64,000 nt of DNA from Thiorhodospira sibirica ATCC 700588 (GTDB lineage: Bacteria; Pseudomonadota; Gammaproteobacteria; Ectothiorhodospirales; Ectothiorhodospiraceae), in NCBI RefSeq assembly GCF_000227725.2, contig NZ_MU255056.1:2599011-2663010 (forward strand), read 5' to 3'. The position numbers were made by a program, and so were the translations under genes. The notes under the pieces were generated by a model. The model made no database searches. It was not told the origin of the DNA and saw only the letters and a list, made by a program, of their open reading frames with translations. Of this stretch, positions 50,968-59,900 are shown piece after piece (position 1 is the first letter of the stretch; the number at the start of each line of letters is the position of its first letter).

Positions 50968-52371
50968 TCAATAGCGGGGCAGGAAGGGCGCCTGTGCAGC
51001 GCCTTCGATGTGCTGCACACAGGCACTGAGGGCATCAAACAACCCCTCAATCAGGGTCGGATGATACTGCGGGGCCTGATTGAGTAGTTCGCGGGCCGTC
51101 AGGCCCTGACTGATGGCCAAGGCCAGATAATGGGCGATGTATTCGCCATCCGGCATGCACAACTGCGCCCCCAGCAGGCGCCCATCGGCCCGTGCGGCAT
51201 AGACGCGCAACACCCCTTGCTGGCGCGCCATGACAATGGAGCGCCCCTGCATCACAAAACCGCGCTCACCGATGACGATATCGGCCTCATCGAGCTGATT
51301 AAAGGGGACGCCGACCTGGGCAATTTGTGGATCGGTAAAGGCTATCGCCAGCGCCGGACGGCGGGCAAAGGCGGTATCATGATCCCGCGCCGCGTTATAG
51401 CCGGCCACCGTGCCTTCATCCGCTGCCTCATGCAGAATCGGTCGATACGCGGCCGCATCCCCCGCCACATAAATCGGCCAATCCCCCAGACGCTGGGTGC
51501 GCGTATCCAGCAGGCTTTGCCATTGTGCCGACAGATCCTCCAGACCCAGAGCCTCCTGCAGATTCAGGTGATCAATATTAGGGCGTCGTCCCAGCGAGGC
51601 CAGCACCGCATCAACCTGCACCTGACGCCCATCGGAGCCATTCACCAACACCCCTTGCGCCGCCGGTTCCAGCGCTGCGGTAACCCCAAGCCAGAGATCC
51701 ATATCGGCACCCAGGGCCTCAATGGCTGCCTTATTGACCACCGGGTCTGTCAGCCCGGCAAGCTGCTGGGTCTGCTCGATGCCCGTGACCTTAACGCCCA
51801 GGCGCGCCATCGCCTGCCCCAACTCCGAGCCAATCGCCCCCAGACCAATCACCGCCATCCGCGTCGGCAGGGTGGGCAATTCAAAAAATTGTTCGGTGGT
51901 GATCACCCGCTCACCCAGCGCCCGCCAGGCATCCGGCAACACGGGGCGCGAACCGGTGGCAATGATAATTTTGTCGGCCTGAATGCGCTCGCCGTTGACC
52001 TCCAGCGTATCCGGGGCGACAAAGCGCGCCTGTCCCTGCAGATTGCGCGCACCGATTTTATCAATGCCCTGCATCACCCGAGAGACAAAAAAATCGCGCT
52101 TTTCGCGCACATAACGCATCACCTGCGCGGGATCAATGCCCAAGGCCTCCGCCCCGGTGATCCCAAACTGACTATAGTGACGACGCCGTTCAAACTCACG
52201 CGCCACCTCAATCAACACTTTCGACGGCATACAGCCCACCCGGGCACAGGTCGTCCCATAGGGGCCATCATGGATCAGCACCGTCTCTGGTTTATGGGGA
52301 GCCACCTGCTTAAAGGCATTCAAGCCCGCAGTCCCGGCCCCGATAATCGCAACATCAACACGGCGTGACAT
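50968..52371 (-). CDS. Dihydrolipoamide dehydrogenase-like flavoprotein
   Basis: 467 residues, class I pyridine nucleotide-disulfide oxidoreductase. FAD motif DVAIIGAGTAGLNAFKQV; redox Cys42 and Cys47 in TTCARVGCMPSK; NAD domain MAVIGLGAIGSELGQAMARLG; second FAD motif YVAGDAAAYRPILHEAADEGTVAGYNA. The C-terminal dimer domain has QYHPTLIEGLFDAL where lipoamide dehydrogenases have HPTxxE (here His and Glu are kept with spacing HPTLIE). No 2-oxoacid dehydrogenase genes are near. It could serve another disulfide or sulfur substrate. Confidence 0.87.
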   Translation of the reverse strand: MSRRVDVAIIGAGTAGLNAFKQVAPHKPETVLIHDGPYGTTCARVGCMPSKVLIEVAREFERRRHYSQFGITGAEALGIDPAQVMRYVREKRDFFVSRVMQGIDKIGARNLQGQARFVAPDTLEVNGERIQADKIIIATGSRPVLPDAWRALGERVITTEQFFELPTLPTRMAVIGLGAIGSELGQAMARLGVKVTGIEQTQQLAGLTDPVVNKAAIEALGADMDLWLGVTAALEPAAQGVLVNGSDGRQVQVDAVLASLGRRPNIDHLNLQEALGLEDLSAQWQSLLDTRTQRLGDWPIYVAGDAAAYRPILHEAADEGTVAGYNAARDHDTAFARRPALAIAFTDPQIAQVGVPFNQLDEADIVIGERGFVMQGRSIVMARQQGVLRVYAARADGRLLGAQLCMPDGEYIAHYLALAISQGLTARELLNQAPQYHPTLIEGLFDALSACVQHIEGAAQAPFLPRY

Positions 52372-52451
52372 ACATCAATTCCTCAATCATTAGTTTTGCC
52401 CATAGAGAGTCCGGCATTCATTAAAAAGACGCAGGCCTGCCACCTGACAGG

Positions 52452-52583
52452 CTATGTTGGCCTTGGATCATCACCCCGACCACCAGGGCCTCGTGTGTCG
52501 ATCATCGGGGCGCGCAACCGTCGTGGATACATTTGACGCAGACCTCCGGTGACAGCTTCAGCCAAGTGCTTGAGGCGTCCCAT
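52452..52583 (-). CDS. Candidate 43-residue microprotein
   Basis: ATG at 52581-52583 preceded by AGGGGG at 5 nt, an unusually good Shine-Dalgarno; stop TAG at 52452. Basic: starts MGRLKHLAEAVTGGLRQMYP, then a Gly/Pro/Arg-rich tail. The first 20 residues could form an amphipathic helix. It lies 80 bp upstream of the flavoprotein gene on the same strand. No family known to me; it may be a chance ORF. Confidence 0.35.
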   Translation of the reverse strand: MGRLKHLAEAVTGGLRQMYPRRLRAPMIDTRGPGGRGDDPRPT

Positions 52584-52930
52584 GATTCCCCCTTCGCTTC
52601 TTTTTTAAGTTTAGCGCATCTCGGCGTTTGTCATAAGGTGATAAGCCGTCAGGGATGATCCAAAGGCAACGGCGTGCCTGATGCATAAAAAGCGACATCA
52701 CGGCCCGCATGGAAGCGGCCATGATCAAGGTATAGCGGCGGAGGTGGCACGTTATCATGCTTGGGATGCGGTTTGCAGAATTACGCACCGCATCAATACC
52801 AATCCCCACAGCAGCTTGCAACGGAGCGCTGTATAAATTATTGCCCCCCGTTTTTTCAGCGTGTTTTAAGCCTGTCTTTTGCATACTGCGCGTGTACTTA
52901 ATCCTTCATCTCTCATCATGGAGACGCCGT
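52584..52930. other. Intergenic region before the cytochrome b561 operon
   Basis: About 350 bp; AT content rises towards the b561 start (around 52825-52920). No clear -10/-35 pair could be fixed. A TGGCAC at 52745 was considered as sigma-54 and rejected. Confidence 0.4.
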
Positions 52931-53497
52931 ATGAGCTCGCAACAAAACATCAAAATCTGGGATGCCCTGGTGCGTTCCTTTCACTGGTTCGTGGTGCTGG
53001 CCGTGTTGGTCGCCTGGCTGAGTGCCGACGATTATCTGGAGATACATACCTTTGCCGGCTATGCGATTTTCTTTTTAGTGGGCTTGCGTATCTTGTGGGG
53101 GATCATCGGCCCCACCCATGCCCGTTTTCATGATTTTGTCAAACCCCCAACACAGGCTGGCAGCTATCTTTTCGGCCTGATACAGAGCAAGGCCCCCCGT
53201 TTTCTCGGACATAACCCGGCTGCGGGATGGATGATTCTGCTGTTGTTAACGGTGTTGCTATTGGTGGCCATCAGTGGCGTTGCAACCCTGGCGGTTGAGG
53301 AGCACACCGGGCCGTTGGTGCAGGCCTTAAGTGGTCTTTCCCATGCGCAGCGCGAATGGATAGAGGAGGCACACGAATTTTTGGCAAATCTACTGCTGGG
53401 CTTGATTGCTTTACATATCGCGGGGGTACTGCTCAGCAGCTTAGTACACCGCGAAAACCTGATTATGTCGATGATTACTGGCTATAAACGCCAATAA
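52931..53497 (+). CDS. Cytochrome b561 family protein
   Basis: 188 residues from the ATG at 52931 with GGAG 8 nt upstream. Bacterial b561: four helices at about 16-32, 36-60, 99-120 and 147-172. Candidate haem-b ligands are His18 (RSFHWF), His39 (EIHTFAGY), His148 (EEAHEF) and His162 (ALHIAGV). It should carry electrons across the inner membrane between quinol and periplasmic partners. First gene of the set with PepSY, haem protein and two-component genes. Confidence 0.92.
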   Translation: MSSQQNIKIWDALVRSFHWFVVLAVLVAWLSADDYLEIHTFAGYAIFFLVGLRILWGIIGPTHARFHDFVKPPTQAGSYLFGLIQSKAPRFLGHNPAAGWMILLLLTVLLLVAISGVATLAVEEHTGPLVQALSGLSHAQREWIEEAHEFLANLLLGLIALHIAGVLLSSLVHRENLIMSMITGYKRQ

Positions 53498-53522
53498 TGC
53501 GTGTTTTTAACCCAAACCTGAG

Positions 53523-53861
53523 ATGACGATAATGATGCGTAAAAAATCCCGTTATGCCCTGATTCCGATGACCGTATTACTGTTTAGTGCGGTAGTGAGC
53601 TTGAGCCCGCCGGTCTTTGCCAGCGATAAGCTGTCGCAAACCGAGGTTCGTGAGCTGCGTCAAAACGGTACGATTTTGTCCATGGAAAGCATTTTAGCCA
53701 AAACGCGCACGGTGCAACCCGGCGATGTAGTGGAGATTGAACTGGATCGCGAAGACGGGAGATACGTCTATGAAGTTAAGCTGATTGATGCGCAGGATCG
53801 TTTCCATAAGCTTTATCTGGATGCCGGTTCTGGGGAGGTTATTCGTCAGAAAACGCGCTAA
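53523..53861 (+). CDS. PepSY-domain periplasmic protein
   Basis: 112 residues with a signal peptide (hydrophobic 12-30, cleavage likely after FAS near 34). PepSY domain about 38-112: LSQTEVRELRQNGTILSMESILAK then VVEIELDREDGRYVYEVKLID and YLDAGSGEVIRQKTR. Proteins of this kind next to QseC/PhoQ-like kinases often act as periplasmic regulators of the sensor. 25 bp after b561. Alternative starts at 53532 and 53535. Confidence 0.9.
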   Translation: MTIMMRKKSRYALIPMTVLLFSAVVSLSPPVFASDKLSQTEVRELRQNGTILSMESILAKTRTVQPGDVVEIELDREDGRYVYEVKLIDAQDRFHKLYLDAGSGEVIRQKTR

Positions 53862-53949
53862 GCCGCTATCGCTGCCCTGGTGAGTCAAGAAATCATCAGG
53901 GCAGTTGTATGTTGTATTCATTGAGGTTTTTTATGGGAGCGGGATATTT

Positions 53950-54462
53950 ATGCAGCGCATATCACGACATATTTTGCTGGCCGTGCTGCTGGGCATACCG
54001 TCGGTAGGGATGGCGGGTGCATCGGCAAATACCTTGATTGAAAGCCGTGCCATTGCCGAACAGCTTGAACAGCGTTTACAGCGCGACTTAAAAGAGAGGC
54101 TTGAGTCGGCATCCGGGCAGGGGGCGCTGGCGCGGTGTCATCAAATAACCCAGGCGATTCTGGAGCAGATGTCTGCAGACACCGGCTTTACCATCAAGCG
54201 CATCAGTTTATATGCCCAGCATCCCCAGACTCAGCCGGAGCGCTGGGAAAAGGTTGTGCTGGAAACCTTTAACGCACAGTTAAAAGCCGGTGATGCCCTT
54301 GAAAAACTGGAGTTTTATGAACGCCATCAGCACAAAACGACGACTGAGTTTCACTATATGCGCGCACTCCAGCCCGCCGGGGTGTGCGCACACTGCCACC
54401 AATCGCCGCAGGGCGCGGTGGTGGGTGCGCTCAGCGTGGTCAAGATTGTGCCGCTGCGCTGA
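53950..54462 (+). CDS. DUF3365 c-type haem protein
   Basis: 170 residues from the ATG at 53950. Signal peptide 1-22 (HILLAVLLGIPSVGMA). One CXXCH haem site, CAHCH at 146-150, near the C-terminus, plus Cys63. The pattern RALQPAGVCAHCHQSPQGAVVGALSV matches DUF3365/Tll0287-like sensor or redox domains. It probably sits in the periplasm and could pass electrons to or from cytochrome b561, or sense redox for the kinase. Both are inferred. Confidence 0.87.
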   Translation: MQRISRHILLAVLLGIPSVGMAGASANTLIESRAIAEQLEQRLQRDLKERLESASGQGALARCHQITQAILEQMSADTGFTIKRISLYAQHPQTQPERWEKVVLETFNAQLKAGDALEKLEFYERHQHKTTTEFHYMRALQPAGVCAHCHQSPQGAVVGALSVVKIVPLR

Positions 54463-54540
54463 CTGCCATGATGAGCATGCGGCGGTAGCGCTCAGTTACC
54501 GCCGGGAGTTTTTTGCCAACCGCGACGGTATTTACACATT

Positions 54541-55212
54541 ATGCGTCTGCTTTTGATTGAAGATGATGCCCTGCTTGGCGCACGACTGAAACAGCGCCTG
54601 CAAAAGGCCGGTTATGCCGTCGATTGGCGAACCTGTGGGGTTGATGGGCTGCATGAGGGGCACTATGAACCCTATGATGTCATCGTCTTGGATCTGGGCC
54701 TGCCGGATATCTCCGGCATGGAGGTATTAGCCCGCTGGCGCAATGCCGGGGTCGATACCCCGGTCTTGATTCTGACGGCCCGCGATGGCTGGAGCGAACG
54801 GGTGGCCGGTCTGCATGCCGGTGCTGATGATTACCTGGGCAAGCCTTTTAAAACCGAGGAATTGCTGGCACGTCTGCAGGCGATTTTGCGGCGCAGTGCC
54901 AAGGTCTATGCACTGGAGCTGCGCATCGGTCGGCTGCGTCTGGATGAGCAGCGTCAGTGCCTGGTGGATGAACAGCAACAGGCTATCGCCCTGACCGCCA
55001 CTGAGTTTCGCCTGCTACGCTATTTTTTACGCAACCCCGAGGTGGTGCTGTCCAAGACGCAATTAAGCGAGCATATCTATGATGATCAGGACACCCGCGA
55101 CAGCAATATCCTGGAGGTGTATATCCGCCGCTTGCGTGAGCGCATTGGTGTGGATGCCATTCAGACACATCGCGGCAAAGGCTACAGCCTCAATCCCCGT
55201 GCCCTGGAATAA
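54541..55212 (+). CDS. OmpR/PhoB-family response regulator (QseB/PmrA type)
   Basis: 223 residues. Receiver domain 1-115 with Asp51 phosphoacceptor (VIVLDLGLPD), acidic pair EDD at 7-9, Thr79 (LTARD) and Lys101 (GKPFK). Winged-helix DNA-binding domain 125-220: LTATEFRLLRYFLRNPEVVLSKTQL and LEVYIRRLRERIGVDAIQTHRGKGY. Stop 3 bp before the kinase gene, so the two form a two-component system. Target unknown; the upstream b561/PepSY/haem genes are likely candidates. Confidence 0.95.
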   Translation: MRLLLIEDDALLGARLKQRLQKAGYAVDWRTCGVDGLHEGHYEPYDVIVLDLGLPDISGMEVLARWRNAGVDTPVLILTARDGWSERVAGLHAGADDYLGKPFKTEELLARLQAILRRSAKVYALELRIGRLRLDEQRQCLVDEQQQAIALTATEFRLLRYFLRNPEVVLSKTQLSEHIYDDQDTRDSNILEVYIRRLRERIGVDAIQTHRGKGYSLNPRALE

Positions 55213-55215
55213 ACC

Positions 55216-56541
55216 ATGTATTCATTGCGCCAGCGCCTGATTATCCTGCTGACCGTAGGGCTGGGGACGGTCTTTATCATCGTGGGGCTAGTCCTGCACG
55301 CTCAGCTCAAAACCCTGGTCGAAACCTATGTTTTGTCGCGGCTGGAACATGATGCCGATATGCTTTATGCCAAGGTGCTGGAGACGGCGGATCTGCATCA
55401 TGCCGCGCAGGCCATGAGCACAACCGTCTACGCCTTGCCGCTCTCGGGCCATTATTTTCTGCTGGAACGGGGCACCGAGCAGATGGGATCGCGCTCCTTG
55501 TGGGATGAGGCATTGCACCTGTCACCCCGGCACGCTGAGGCCGCTACAGCAATCATAGAACTCAGCCAATTGGCCGGTCAGCCTTTATTGGTATTACGCA
55601 AGCCCTACGATCTGGACGCAGACACGGTATGGATCACGGTTGCCGAGGATATCAGCATCTTTCAGCAGACCCTGGAAAGCCTGCGGGGATTTTTGCTGGT
55701 GGGTTTAAGCGCTGCATTGCTGGGGCTATTTATAGTACATAGCCTGATGATCCGGCGGGCGCTGCGTCCGCTGGATGAGGCGATTATCGCCTGCCAACGC
55801 ATCGAACGCGGCGAGGCGGTCACGCTCCCGCTGCGCGGTCCGCAAGAAATTGTGCCCTTGCTGCAAGCGGTGAATCAGCTGGCGCATTACCATAATCGGC
55901 GCCTGACCCGTATTCGCCACGCCCTGGCTAACCTCTCCCATGCCCTGAAAACCCCCTTAACCCGGCTGTATCAGCTCGTCGAGATGCAGGAATCATCCAG
56001 CGTGGACGCACAGGCGATGCACAGCGAACTGGATGCCATGCACCACAGCATTGACCGTGAGCTACGCCGTGCCCAGCTTGCGGGCGGCGGCTTTGGCACC
56101 CATCGCTTTATGCTCGCCCCCCAGCTGCGCGAACTGGCGACAGCCCTGCAGCGCTTATATGCAGAACGCATCACCTTGCACATGGAGATTCCGCCCCGCG
56201 AGTATCCGCTGGATGCACAGGACATGCTGGAGCTGTTCGGCAATCTGCTCGATAACGCCCATAAATGGGCCCGCAGCACCGTCACCCTGCGGGTGCTGGA
56301 TACCCCGCAGTTGGCCTTTTATATCGAAGACGACGGCCCCGGTATGAACCCGGCCACCCTGGAACGCCTGGCCAAAGGGGTGATGCGCTACGATGAAAAA
56401 CCCCTCGGACATGGCCTGGGCCTGTTGATCGTTCACGATATCGTTGCGCAATACGCAGGACACATTGAATTCAGCCGCTCAGACACCCTCGGCGGATTAA
56501 GCGTCTATGTCCGCTTATTTGATGCCCAATTGCCGCCATAA
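55216..56541 (+). CDS. Sensor histidine kinase paired with the upstream regulator
   Basis: 441 residues. Membrane helices at about 8-28 and 158-177 enclose a periplasmic sensor of 130 residues with no known cofactor site. HAMP at about 178-230. Phosphoacceptor His242 (LANLSHALKTPLTR). N box LFGNLLDNAHKWA, G1 IEDDGPGM and G2 GHGLGLLIV are intact. PhoQ/QseC-like. A PepSY protein encoded three genes upstream is a plausible modulator. Confidence 0.95.
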   Translation: MYSLRQRLIILLTVGLGTVFIIVGLVLHAQLKTLVETYVLSRLEHDADMLYAKVLETADLHHAAQAMSTTVYALPLSGHYFLLERGTEQMGSRSLWDEALHLSPRHAEAATAIIELSQLAGQPLLVLRKPYDLDADTVWITVAEDISIFQQTLESLRGFLLVGLSAALLGLFIVHSLMIRRALRPLDEAIIACQRIERGEAVTLPLRGPQEIVPLLQAVNQLAHYHNRRLTRIRHALANLSHALKTPLTRLYQLVEMQESSSVDAQAMHSELDAMHHSIDRELRRAQLAGGGFGTHRFMLAPQLRELATALQRLYAERITLHMEIPPREYPLDAQDMLELFGNLLDNAHKWARSTVTLRVLDTPQLAFYIEDDGPGMNPATLERLAKGVMRYDEKPLGHGLGLLIVHDIVAQYAGHIEFSRSDTLGGLSVYVRLFDAQLPP

Positions 56542-57116
56542 GAAATGCAGCACATAGGGTTTGTAACTGGTGGCCATAATATGCGTTTTTCTATGAAAAC
56601 CCCCTATTTTCTCGATAACTTGACAACCCCCCGAGCGGTTATATAGAGGTTGTCCAGCACGATAACCCAGTGCTGATCATGGTCGCGACGCGCTCAGGCG
56701 AGACCTTAAACGCACGCAAGCGTCAGGTAAGACGGGTTCGCCCGCACTGGCGTTGACGGCGTGAACATGCCAAAGATCATCATAGATTTTCGTGATTTTC
56801 CTAAGTATTTATGAGCGGCTTAGGAGTCATTCTGATCGAGTTTCGCTAACAAACGTTAGCGCGCACCCTCAAGTGAGGATGGGCCGATCCGCCAAAGCCA
56901 GATGAATAAACATCTGGCGCTAAGTTCTTGAGTACGCTTTAGGTTTTACATCTGAGACTTGCCCAGATAACCGCAAACCTAAACTCATTAAAGAACTAGA
57001 ACAGCCCTTGGTTCTCGGGCTAAGGCCATAGTAGGGTATGCTAAAGCGGTATGTAAACCTTATTTCTAACTGAACTTTCTAGGAGGGTTTGTCTGTAAAT
57101 GTTAGCGAATCGAAAC
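56542..57116. other. 575-bp non-coding region between convergent genes
   Basis: No ORF of note. A promoter-like TTGACA-16-TATAGA (56620-56647, plus) lies inside an inverted repeat GACAACC/GGTTGTC. Further hairpins: CAGCAC/GTGCTG (56655-56675), GCTAAC/GTTAGC (near 56847), GCCAGATG/CATCTGGC (near 56897) and long-range TTTAGGTTT/AAACCTAAA. It could hold an undescribed RNA or a decayed element. No terminator with a U-run was seen. Confidence 0.4.
56620..56647 (+). promoter_or_regulatory. Promoter-like element in the 56542-57116 gap
   Basis: TTGACA and TATAGA spaced by 16 bp. The -35 is perfect; the -10 matches 4 of 6. It is followed after about 8 bp by the hairpin CAGCAC/GTGCTG. Confidence 0.4.
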
Positions 57117-59789
57117 CTAGGTGTAAGCTCCACAGATCTGGTTGCGTCCTTGATGTTTGGCGCGGTAGAGGGCTTGGTCGGCGCATTCCTGGAGGTGGCG
57201 CAGATCGGTCTTGGTGCTGTCTGGTCCATGGGTGGCGACCCCAATGCTTAAAGTGACCACCGAACCAACGCTGGAGCGGGCATGGGGGATGGCCAGCGCC
57301 TCCACGGCGACGCGCATCTGCTCGGCAAGATGGAGCGCGCCATCAATCTCGGTTTCCGGCAGCAGGGCGACAAATTCCTCGCCGCCATAGCGCGCCACCA
57401 GGTCTAGCGGACGTTCGCCACAGTGCGCAAGCGCTTGCGCCACCTGCCTGAGACAATCATCCCCCGCGCCGTGGCCATAATGATCGTTGTATTGCTTGAA
57501 GTGATCGATATCAATGAGTACCAGAGACAGGGGCAGACCGGTGCGCAGCACACGCTTCCATTCGACCTCCGCGCGCTGATCGAAATAGCGCCGATTGGCA
57601 ATGCCGGTGAGGCCGTCTTGCATCGAGAGCTTTTCAAGCAGCTCGGTCTTGAGCTTGAGTTCCCGCTCCACCTGCTTGCGCTCAGTGATCTCCTGTTCCA
57701 GCGCGAAATTAGTTTCTTGCAACAAGGCTTCGGCTTGTTTTCGCACGGTCGCATCTTGCTGATAGCCAAACCAGCGGGTGTCGCCATTGTCAAAGAACAT
57801 CGGCGTGGATTCAATCAGCATAAAGCGAATTTCGCCATTGATAATCACCCGCCCTTCCCAGTGAAATGATCGGCGTTCACGCACGACGTGTTCATTCAGT
57901 TGTTTAAATTCCTCGAACTCATCCGGGTGAATCACATCCCAGGCTAGAAACGCATTGTTCAGCAATGCTTCGCGGCGTATTTGATTCATGACACACCAGC
58001 TATCGCTGACATACTCGAATTCCATCGTACCATTGGCGCGGAGCCAAAACACATAAACCCCTACGGACACGCGATTAACGAGATCGTTGAAACGGCGTAA
58101 ACTCTCGCTCAAAGCCTCCTCGGCACGCTTGCGATCAGTCACATCCGCAAGCACCCCTTCCCAGACGGTTGTTCCGTCAGACAGGGTGCGGGGAAAGGAT
58201 TCAGCGGTGATCCAGCGCACTTCATTTTGCACCACCACCCTCGTTTCACCAAAAAACGGTTTCTTTTTGTTGAAGGTTTCTACATTCAGCGCGACCCACG
58301 CCTCAAAGTCGTCTGGATGCACGCAGGCAAAGCCCTTCATGGGATCTGAGGCGGCTTCTTCCCGCGTGACTCCAGTCAGTTCCAGAAAACGACGGCTCAT
58401 AAAGGCAAAATGCGCCATGCCGCCGTCTGCGGGTTGTACCATGGTGTAGGTGCCGACCGGGATATTTTCCGTCAGTTCATAGGCGGTTTTTTCCAAGCGT
58501 TGCTCAGCAATGCGCAGGGCTTCTTCTGTTCGCTTTTGCGCACTCTGGTCATACATATAGCTGCGAATATTCGTCAGTTGGCCGGCTTTGTTACGCAGCA
58601 ACACGGTAAAATCATACACCCAGAAATACTGACCCGATCGGGTTTTTAAGCGATAGGACTCCTCGAAGCGATCAATGTGCTCGGCAATATTCTGTTTGAG
58701 CCGACTGACGACAGCCTCGGCATCATCTGGATGGATCAAAGCCGGATAAGAAAACTCAGGCTGCTGCATCTCGGCCTGGCTGTAGCCAAGAATGCGTTCG
58801 ATATTCGAGGAGGCGCGCTTAATTGGCCAGTGACCATGCTGCTCCGCCTCCCATTCCATGGTGAACACCGGTCCCTCGGCAAACAGATCCCGCTCTCGTT
58901 TCAGCGCATCTCCGGCTTTCCTGTTTGCCGCCATCAGCAAAACGATGACGGCAACAAAGGTTAGGATGGCCGTCGCGACGACAAGATAAATCCACATCAC
59001 CGGGGCGGAAAACACCGAGTAAGCACTCCAGCCACTAGCGGGGATTGCCGCCATCTGCCAGTTTCCGTGGGGGAGTTCGAGCCACTGGGTGACCGGCTGG
59101 TTTTCAAAGACCCTTGGGTCACCAAAAAAGACCTCGCCCTGTTCGCCGAGGGCATCGCGCCCCCGGATGCTGAGGCGCACGTCATTGTGTTGCGTGATAC
59201 CCGCGCCGGCAAAAATGGCATCGGCGTTCATGACCACTGAGGCAAAGCCCCAAAACTGTTCCTGACCCGTTGCCGCATCGGCAACATGAATAGGGATGCG
59301 GGCAATCAGGCCCTCGCCGCCCTGCACCAGGGTCAGCGGTCCGGCAAGGACGATCTGGTTCAGATCCAGTGCTCGCTGGACAGCCTCAAGCTGCTCAGGA
59401 ACGGTTCGATAGTCCAGGCCAATGGCCGCTTCATTGCCTGCGATGGGATGCATGAGGCGCATTACCATGTCACGCGCCAGGCCGATGTTGCGCAAATCGC
59501 TTTGCTCCTTGAACACCACGGTCATGGCGCGGGTGAAATCTTCCTGTGTCAGCTCAGGATTCATCGCTACCAGGGCTTTCACCCCCGAAACGGCAAAGAT
59601 ATTCGAGTAGATGCGAATCTTTAGCGCTGTCGTCAGCACGTCGAGTTGCTGTTTGACGGTTTCTATTTCCTGCTGCTGGTGGCGTTCGGATTCAAAGCGA
59701 AACAACTGTGCGCCAATCAGCACGAATAAACTCAGCAACACCGCGAAGAGCGCTGTTCCCAATGCCGTCAGATGATGTTCATGTTTCAT
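57117..59789 (-). CDS. Membrane diguanylate cyclase: CHASE, three PAS, GGDEF
   Basis: 890 residues. Helix 1 at about 11-31, periplasmic CHASE domain (about 40-260: GVKALVAMNPELTQEDFTRAM, IGLARDMVMRLMHPIAG), helix 2 at about 267-290. Three PAS/PAC units follow (about 305-425, 440-560, 570-695), each with HPDD- or HPDE-type motifs, then a GGDEF domain (about 725-885) with the active site GGEEF at 802-806 and the inhibitory I-site RPLD at 793-796, five residues before it. It is predicted to make c-di-GMP with product inhibition. No EAL domain. The PilZ protein at 992-1357 is a possible receptor. Confidence 0.94.
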   Translation of the reverse strand: MKHEHHLTALGTALFAVLLSLFVLIGAQLFRFESERHQQQEIETVKQQLDVLTTALKIRIYSNIFAVSGVKALVAMNPELTQEDFTRAMTVVFKEQSDLRNIGLARDMVMRLMHPIAGNEAAIGLDYRTVPEQLEAVQRALDLNQIVLAGPLTLVQGGEGLIARIPIHVADAATGQEQFWGFASVVMNADAIFAGAGITQHNDVRLSIRGRDALGEQGEVFFGDPRVFENQPVTQWLELPHGNWQMAAIPASGWSAYSVFSAPVMWIYLVVATAILTFVAVIVLLMAANRKAGDALKRERDLFAEGPVFTMEWEAEQHGHWPIKRASSNIERILGYSQAEMQQPEFSYPALIHPDDAEAVVSRLKQNIAEHIDRFEESYRLKTRSGQYFWVYDFTVLLRNKAGQLTNIRSYMYDQSAQKRTEEALRIAEQRLEKTAYELTENIPVGTYTMVQPADGGMAHFAFMSRRFLELTGVTREEAASDPMKGFACVHPDDFEAWVALNVETFNKKKPFFGETRVVVQNEVRWITAESFPRTLSDGTTVWEGVLADVTDRKRAEEALSESLRRFNDLVNRVSVGVYVFWLRANGTMEFEYVSDSWCVMNQIRREALLNNAFLAWDVIHPDEFEEFKQLNEHVVRERRSFHWEGRVIINGEIRFMLIESTPMFFDNGDTRWFGYQQDATVRKQAEALLQETNFALEQEITERKQVERELKLKTELLEKLSMQDGLTGIANRRYFDQRAEVEWKRVLRTGLPLSLVLIDIDHFKQYNDHYGHGAGDDCLRQVAQALAHCGERPLDLVARYGGEEFVALLPETEIDGALHLAEQMRVAVEALAIPHARSSVGSVVTLSIGVATHGPDSTKTDLRHLQECADQALYRAKHQGRNQICGAYT

Positions 59790-59900
59790 TGCATGCCTCT
59801 TTCTGGCGTCATGGACTGGGTAGCATTCTATAGAAGAATGCTAAGCGACGCCCTTCACGAAGATGGCCGAATCTGCCGGAACATCTTAATCGCGGAAGCG

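Noticed and set aside
51130-52368. 412-codon open frame on the plus strand, antisense to the flavoprotein gene
   Set aside because: Composition is of the His/Arg/Pro-rich kind produced by reading a GC-rich gene on the wrong strand; no domain; the minus-strand gene is clearly real.
52745-52765. TGGCAC as a sigma-54 site before cytochrome b561
   Set aside because: The spacing between GG and GC is 11, not 10, and the -12 element is poor.
52757-52930. 58-residue N-terminal extension of cytochrome b561
   Set aside because: Not like any b561 N-terminus; the ATG at 52931 has GGAG at proper distance and the family usually starts just before the first haem-ligand helix.
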